Source: JADHUC01 sp964617665 | Lineage (GTDB): Bacteria; Planctomycetota; Planctomycetia; Pirellulales; Pirellulaceae | Direction of reading: 5' to 3' | Length of the DNA: 18,670 nt | Assembly: GCA_964617665.1 (NCBI GenBank) | Contig: CAZUAH010000264.1 | Location: 1-18,670 of the forward strand | In this document: positions 14,656 through 18,670 of the stretch, in pieces | Layout: every line of letters starts with the position of its first letter | Numbering within the stretch: position 1 is the first letter of the stretch | Position numbers and translations under genes: made by a program | The notes under the pieces: model-generated | The model's database searches: none | What the model was told of the DNA's origin: nothing | What the model saw: the letters and a program-made list of their open reading frames with translations, nothing else

Positions 14656-14714
14656 CTTGAGATTACAGTTTCGGCTCGCCAGCCACAACACCTTCGTACA
14701 ACGCAGTGGGTGAA

Positions 14715-16487
14715 TCACTGGCACAATTGTTGGCACGCGTCTCGGCACGTTTGGTCGAAGGCTATGGCAAGAGATGGAAGTGTGGCCTCGATGGTCTCCA
14801 GGAGTCGTTTGGCGTGGATCGGTTTGGCGAGGTAGTTGTCCATGCCTGCATCCAGACAACGCTCGCGATCCCCGTCCAGCGCGTGGGCGGTCAGTGCGAT
14901 GATGGGGATGTGGGCGCCGGTTGCCTGCTCCTTTTTGCGGATCGCGCGCGTAGCTTCGAGGCCATCCATTTCGGGCATCTGGATGTCCATCAACACCAAA
15001 TCAAACGTCTGGGATTCGAGCGACTCCAGAGCTTCCCGACCATTGTTCGCGACGGATACGTCATGCCCGCGTTTGCGAAGGAGCGTAGCGGCTAGTTTCT
15101 GGTTCACGATACTGTCTTCGACCAGCAGGATTCTGAGTGAATCGAAACGCGTTGGCGTTTCCGTGACAGGTTGTTTCTCTGTGACTGCATCCTCGGCGGC
15201 CAAGCCAAACTTGGCAGTGAAGTGAAATGTGCTGCCAACTTCCACTTCACTCTCCACAGCGAGATGTCCATCCATCATCTGGACCAATTGTGACGAGATA
15301 GTCAGTCCTAGGCCCGTACCGCCGAATCGCCGCGTGTTCGACATGTCTGCCTGCTCGAAGACGTCGAAGATCTTTGTCCGCCGATCTTCCGGTATCCCGA
15401 TTCCTGTGTCCGTTACGGAGAACTGCAGGCGAACGGCCTCTTCCGTCTGTTCCTCGCACTGCACTTCAAGGACAACCTCGCCCTGCTCGGTGAATTTGAT
15501 GGCATTGTCGAGCAGATTCACAATCACTTGCCGAAGGCGGCCCGGATCGCCGACGACCACCTTTGGCACGTCCGTTGCGATGTGGGAAATCAACTCCAAG
15601 CCTCGCGTGAAGGCTCGGATCTCTAACGCCTTCAGCGTTTCCGCCATTGATTCGTGCAGGTTAAAGGGGCTGCTATCCAGGCGAAGTCGCCGGGCTTCGA
15701 TTTTGGAGAAATCAAGAATGTCGTCGATCAAGACCAGCAGCGATTCGCTAGAATCCTGAACGATGCTCAAATAGTCACGTTGCTCTTTGGTCAGGTCCGT
15801 CGCGAGAACCAATTCGGTCATCCCGATGATGCCATTCATCGGCGTGCGGATTTCATGACTCATATTGGCCAGGAATTCGCTCTTGGCTCTATTGGCCCGC
15901 TCGCTTGCATGGCGAGCGTCAGTTTCCCCCAACTTGAACGTGAGAGTAAGCGAGAACGCGCAGAGGATGATGCCACAGATGGCTGCGAAATCCAGAAGTT
16001 GGCGGTTTTCCACACCGAGGTCTCCAGGTAGCGTAATCCCGGACTTCGCGATACCCAGGAACGTCGCGCAAGCCAAGCAACCAAGGAAGGTCCAGAAGAC
16101 GCCAGAAGAAATCCCGCACAAGACCAGCGCGATGATTGCTACGGACGGAAGCCACCATAGGGAAGCAGCGTCGATTCCCCCTGAAACGGCGGCGATGGCA
16201 ATCAGAACAGCGAAAACACAGCCGGCAATCAGATTCCCCGTGAGAAACGTAGACTTTGTGAATCTCAGCGACCACATCGAGACCAAAATCGCAACAGCTA
16301 CAAGAACGATCATCAACGCGGCTCGTGGTGAACCGAGCAATTGATAGATCGGTGCAAAGACTGGCGCCCAAAAGACCATCGCCAAGCCGAACGTAATCGT
16401 CCGAACGGCCTGCAGCCGTTCTTCCTTATCCGCGTGCAGATCTCTTGGCACAAACCAGCGGAGTATGAGCCGCTGGAGAAGAGTCAT
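14715..16487 (-). CDS. Membrane hybrid sensor histidine kinase with C-terminal receiver
   Basis: 590 aa, ATG 16487 with GAGG 9 nt upstream. The N-terminal part (about 30-185) has five or six membrane spans and almost no soluble loop, so the signal is probably sensed in or at the membrane. HisKA: NMS-H211-EIRTPMNGIIGM, the phosphorylated His. HATPase: N328 in LLDNAIKF, D360-T-G-I-G-I-P, and GGTGLGL (389-395). Receiver: E457-D458 acidic pair, phospho-acceptor D501 in LMDIQMPEMDG, T533 in ALTAHA, and K555. No Hpt domain and no DNA-binding regulator are encoded beside it, so its phosphorelay partner is elsewhere. The gene is divergent from the MoxR gene. Confidence 0.94.
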   Translation of the reverse strand: MTLLQRLILRWFVPRDLHADKEERLQAVRTITFGLAMVFWAPVFAPIYQLLGSPRAALMIVLVAVAILVSMWSLRFTKSTFLTGNLIAGCVFAVLIAIAAVSGGIDAASLWWLPSVAIIALVLCGISSGVFWTFLGCLACATFLGIAKSGITLPGDLGVENRQLLDFAAICGIILCAFSLTLTFKLGETDARHASERANRAKSEFLANMSHEIRTPMNGIIGMTELVLATDLTKEQRDYLSIVQDSSESLLVLIDDILDFSKIEARRLRLDSSPFNLHESMAETLKALEIRAFTRGLELISHIATDVPKVVVGDPGRLRQVIVNLLDNAIKFTEQGEVVLEVQCEEQTEEAVRLQFSVTDTGIGIPEDRRTKIFDVFEQADMSNTRRFGGTGLGLTISSQLVQMMDGHLAVESEVEVGSTFHFTAKFGLAAEDAVTEKQPVTETPTRFDSLRILLVEDSIVNQKLAATLLRKRGHDVSVANNGREALESLESQTFDLVLMDIQMPEMDGLEATRAIRKKEQATGAHIPIIALTAHALDGDRERCLDAGMDNYLAKPIHAKRLLETIEATLPSLAIAFDQTCRDACQQLCQ

Positions 16488-16897
16488 TCAAGAAGTCCTC
16501 ATGAAGAAGAGTGTTTCTGTTCCGGTCTAACCGTAACCGCCACTGTGCGCAACACTTAACAGTTTCAGGCTTTGGCGTTGTTGAGCCCAGAGCCAGTCCA
16601 TTCAGTTGGACTCGCGTTTTCACTTTGAGTTCCGTACTACTCATGAGCGGCAGGCGGGACTCCGAAGTGCTATCACTGTGGCAAGTCGCAGTATCCGGTC
16701 AAAACACACGCTTTGATCAGCCAGTGCGTTAACGAACCAAAGATCCACAGTTGATGGCGGGGAAGTTGTTGAATGCCGGTTCACTGCCTAAAATGGACGG
16801 TAACGGCTCCTGTTGTGTCACACTGCCCTACGAATGCGCCGCCCGATTCCTCGCCTGATTGATGGGTTCTCCGACAAAAACTCCCGAAGGAATGCCG
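16488..16897. other. Divergent intergenic region between kinase and MoxR genes
   Basis: About 410 bases with no convincing coding frame on either strand. It holds the kinase ribosome binding site at its left end and a candidate MoxR promoter at 16766-16794. An in-frame upstream extension of MoxR exists from ATG 16862 but has no ribosome binding site. I see no other repeat or hairpin. Confidence 0.6.
16766..16794 (+). promoter_or_regulatory. Candidate promoter for the MoxR-DUF58 operon
   Basis: TTGTTG (16766-16771), 17-nt spacer, TAAAAT (16789-16794). The -10 matches 5 of 6, the -35 only 3 of 6. Start would be near 16801, giving a leader of about 97 nt. Tentative. Confidence 0.33.
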
Positions 16898-17917
16898 ATG
16901 GCTACAGTGACTTCCCACTCCAGTCCCGAGACTGACCGTACGATTGAGTTCATTCGAGCCGTTCGCGAGCGAGTGGCACAGGTTGTTGTGGGGCAGCAGA
17001 CAGTCGTCGAGCGATTGCTGATATCACTGTTCACTGGCGGCCACGTTTTGCTGCAGGGGGTTCCAGGTATCGCCAAAACGTTGCTGGCATCGGCCCTGTC
17101 GCGGGCGATTGACCTTCAGTTCGGCCGCGTCCAATTCACGATCGACCTGTTGCCGTCGGATATTCTTGGATCGGAAATCCTGGATCAAAACACCAACACG
17201 TTTCGCACTCATAAAGGGCCGGTATTTACGAATCTGTTGCTGGCCGACGAGATCAACCGGGCGGCACCCAAAGTCCAAGGGGCGTTGCTGGAGGCGATGC
17301 AGGAACGAAAGGTGACGATTGGCAACGAAAGCTACGTTCTGCCGGCGCCGTTCATGGTGATTGCCACGCAGAATCCCGTCGAGCAGTCGGGGACTTTCGA
17401 ATTGCCGGAGGCCCAGTTGGATCGCTTCATGCTGTGTCACCGGTTGAAGTATCCCACGCCGGACGAAGAGCGAGACATATTGAAGCGGAATATGCTGCTG
17501 GGCGTGCATCGTAAAGAAGTAGGGGCGGTTGCACGTACGGAGTTTGATCTGATCGACCACGAGCCGGTCGGTTCCGTCGAGGAATTAGTCATTGCGATGG
17601 AGGTGGTGCCCGAGGTGCATGTCAGTGACACGTTCCTGGAGCACGTGGTCGAGCTGGTGAATCGTACCAGGACCCATCCGGCGATCGAGTTGGGTGGCAG
17701 TCCGCGTACGGGGATTGCACTGATCAAGGCGTCCCGGGCGCGGGCCATCATTCATGAACGCGATTACGTGGTCCCCGAGGACATGTTTGCGCTGGCCGAG
17801 GACGTTGTCCTGCACCGACTCCGGCTGAACTACGAGGCGCTGGCGGACGGCTTGACGGGCGAAGGAGTTTTGCAGGAGATGCTGCGATCCATGGGGGCAA
17901 CACCAGCGACAACCTGA
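16898..17917 (+). CDS. MoxR-family AAA+ ATPase
   Basis: 339 aa from ATG 16898. GAAGGA (16886-16891) stands 6 nt upstream, which favours this start over in-frame ATGs at 16862 and 16892. Walker A is G54-V-P-G-I-A-K60-T, Walker B LLLAD117-E118, sensor 1 is ATQN159P, a likely arginine finger is LDR176, and the sensor 2 region GGSPRTGIALIKASRA lies near 270. Length and the VVGQQ start are typical. MoxR ATPases act as chaperones for partners with VWA-like domains, and the next gene encodes a DUF58 protein, the standard partner. A 71-bp hairpin repeat separates the two genes. Confidence 0.95.
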   Translation: MATVTSHSSPETDRTIEFIRAVRERVAQVVVGQQTVVERLLISLFTGGHVLLQGVPGIAKTLLASALSRAIDLQFGRVQFTIDLLPSDILGSEILDQNTNTFRTHKGPVFTNLLLADEINRAAPKVQGALLEAMQERKVTIGNESYVLPAPFMVIATQNPVEQSGTFELPEAQLDRFMLCHRLKYPTPDEERDILKRNMLLGVHRKEVGAVARTEFDLIDHEPVGSVEELVIAMEVVPEVHVSDTFLEHVVELVNRTRTHPAIELGGSPRTGIALIKASRARAIIHERDYVVPEDMFALAEDVVLHRLRLNYEALADGLTGEGVLQEMLRSMGATPATT

Positions 17918-17933
17918 CGACAAAACTGATTTT

Positions 17934-18004
17934 CGGGAGGGCGAAGCTCCCGCTGAGCCGTGTCTTGCCTTGGTTTCGGCTCGGCGGGAGCCTCGCCCTC
18001 CCGG
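17934..18004. repeat. Dispersed palindromic repeat, copy 2, inside the MoxR-DUF58 operon
   Basis: Arms 17934-17960 and 17977-18004 surround a 16-nt loop. The right arm is identical to that of copy 1 (5507-5534), the left arm differs at one base, and the loop is unrelated. It begins 16 bp after the MoxR stop and ends 45 bp before the DUF58 start, leaving the downstream ribosome binding site (18036-18040) outside the hairpin. Confidence 0.88.
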
Positions 18005-18049
18005 TTCTGAAACCGCTTCGAATACTGCAGTTGCCGGGAGTGAATCCGT

Positions 18050-18670
18050 TTGGAAGGGTACCTCGAAACACACGATACGCTGGACTGGCGGCAGTTCACG
18101 ATTGCGGTCAAGCGGCTGGCTGATAGCCTCAGCTACGGCGCCGATAAGTCGCCGTTCTTGGGTGCTGGGATCGAATACGTTCAGTCGCGGCAGTACGAGT
18201 GGGGCGACCCGATTCGACACATCGATTGGCGAGTGACCGCTCGCACCCGCAAACCATACGTCAAGGAGTACGAAGCCCCGAAGCGGCTGCCCTGTTACCT
18301 GCTGCTGGATACCTCAGCGTCCATGGCCGTCAGCTCCCAGCCGCGCAGCAAATACGCAATCGCCGTCCATATCGCCGGAGGCCTGGCGCTGGCGTGTTTG
18401 GACCGGATCAGCCCGGTGGGTGTGGCGAGTGTCGGCAGCAGCGGTTTTCGTATCGAGCCGAGCCTGTCTCGACATCAGGTCATGTTGTGGCTGTTTCGGC
18501 TACGACAATACTGCTATGACGAGTCGACTGAATTGGGCCGGCGTATCGTCGAACTGAGCCCCACGTTGCTCAACCGGTCGCTGGTGATCGTAGTGAGCGA
18601 CTTGCACGATCCGCCGGCCATCGACGCTCTGAAACTGCTGGCACAGAAGCACGACTGCGTTGTCCTGCAG
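18050..18670 (+). CDS. DUF58 protein, MoxR partner (3' end missing)
   Basis: 207 codons are open to the window edge. An in-frame TGA at 18041-18043 forces the start to be downstream of it; the only suitable codon is TTG 18050, with GGGAG 9 nt upstream. The next in-frame ATG lies inside the conserved domain. Seen: DWRQFTIAVKRLADSLSYG (12-30), GIEYVQSRQYEWGDPIRHIDWR (40-61), the VKEYEAPKR motif, and a MIDAS-like D87-T-S89-A-S91 in LLLDTSASM, then VIVVSDLHDP near 179-188. These are the standard DUF58/VWA-like features. Such proteins work with MoxR ATPases, probably in envelope-related protein assembly. No signal peptide. Confidence 0.92.
   Translation, partial: MEGYLETHDTLDWRQFTIAVKRLADSLSYGADKSPFLGAGIEYVQSRQYEWGDPIRHIDWRVTARTRKPYVKEYEAPKRLPCYLLLDTSASMAVSSQPRSKYAIAVHIAGGLALACLDRISPVGVASVGSSGFRIEPSLSRHQVMLWLFRLRQYCYDESTELGRRIVELSPTLLNRSLVIVVSDLHDPPAIDALKLLAQKHDCVVLQ

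Noticed and set aside
16426..16644. 72-codon minus-strand frame over the kinase start
   Set aside because: It overlaps the kinase 5' end in another frame and has no recognisable motif or start signal.
1..18670. CRISPR array, defence island, prophage or biosynthetic cluster
   Set aside because: No regularly spaced direct repeats, no cas, toxin-antitoxin, restriction, phage structural, NRPS or PKS genes were seen. The exported enzymes are individually transcribed, so I do not claim a single new system.

Overview
The window looks like chromosomal DNA from a planctomycete, probably a Pirellulales/Rhodopirellula-like bacterium. The evidence is a DUF1559 pilin-like protein with an N-terminal zinc ribbon, a secreted sulfatase, a Tat-exported agarase-like protein, a large secreted kelch protein, a MoxR-DUF58 pair, and intergenic palindromes of a kind I associate with this phylum. 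The phylum assignment is inference from gene content; there is no rRNA gene or other marker here.

Layout. 1-1216 (minus): DUF1559 protein, cut by the left edge just before its expected C-terminal motif. 1572-2777 (minus): secreted M14-type zinc carboxypeptidase. 3054-5408 (plus, divergent from it): secreted kelch-repeat protein. 5573-6982 (minus): secreted sulfatase, convergent with the kelch gene and separated from it by a hairpin repeat. 6983-9398: 2.4 kb with no host gene, made of palindromic repeats and one intact IS1182-type element (7158-8991). The insertion sequence sits in the loop of one palindrome and is flanked by a 7-bp target duplication. A 233-bp nested palindrome (9119-9351) follows. 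9399-12195 (plus): a small membrane protein, then a penicillin-acylase-family Ntn hydrolase with no visible signal peptide. 12205-13175 (minus): a multi-spanning membrane protein translationally coupled to a 71-aa XRE regulator, with a clear sigma70 promoter overlapped by two near-identical 16-bp operators. 13362-14558 (minus): Tat-exported agarase/GH-A-like protein. 14715-16487 (minus): membrane hybrid histidine kinase. 16898-18670 (plus): MoxR AAA+ ATPase and the start of a DUF58 protein, cut by the right edge. A second copy of the 5463-5534 hairpin repeat lies between these last two genes.

How the genes fit together. The carboxypeptidase, kelch protein, sulfatase and agarase-like protein are all exported, and the sulfatase and agarase-like protein point to breakdown of external sulfated glycans. 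They are separate transcription units rather than one polysaccharide-utilisation operon. The regulator and membrane-protein pair looks autoregulated. MoxR and DUF58 form the usual chaperone/partner pair.

I see no CRISPR array, tRNA, rRNA, phage, defence island or biosynthetic cluster. The most unusual content is the repeat layer: several modular palindrome families that share short modules, one of them split by the insertion sequence and one repeated with conserved arms but different loops.
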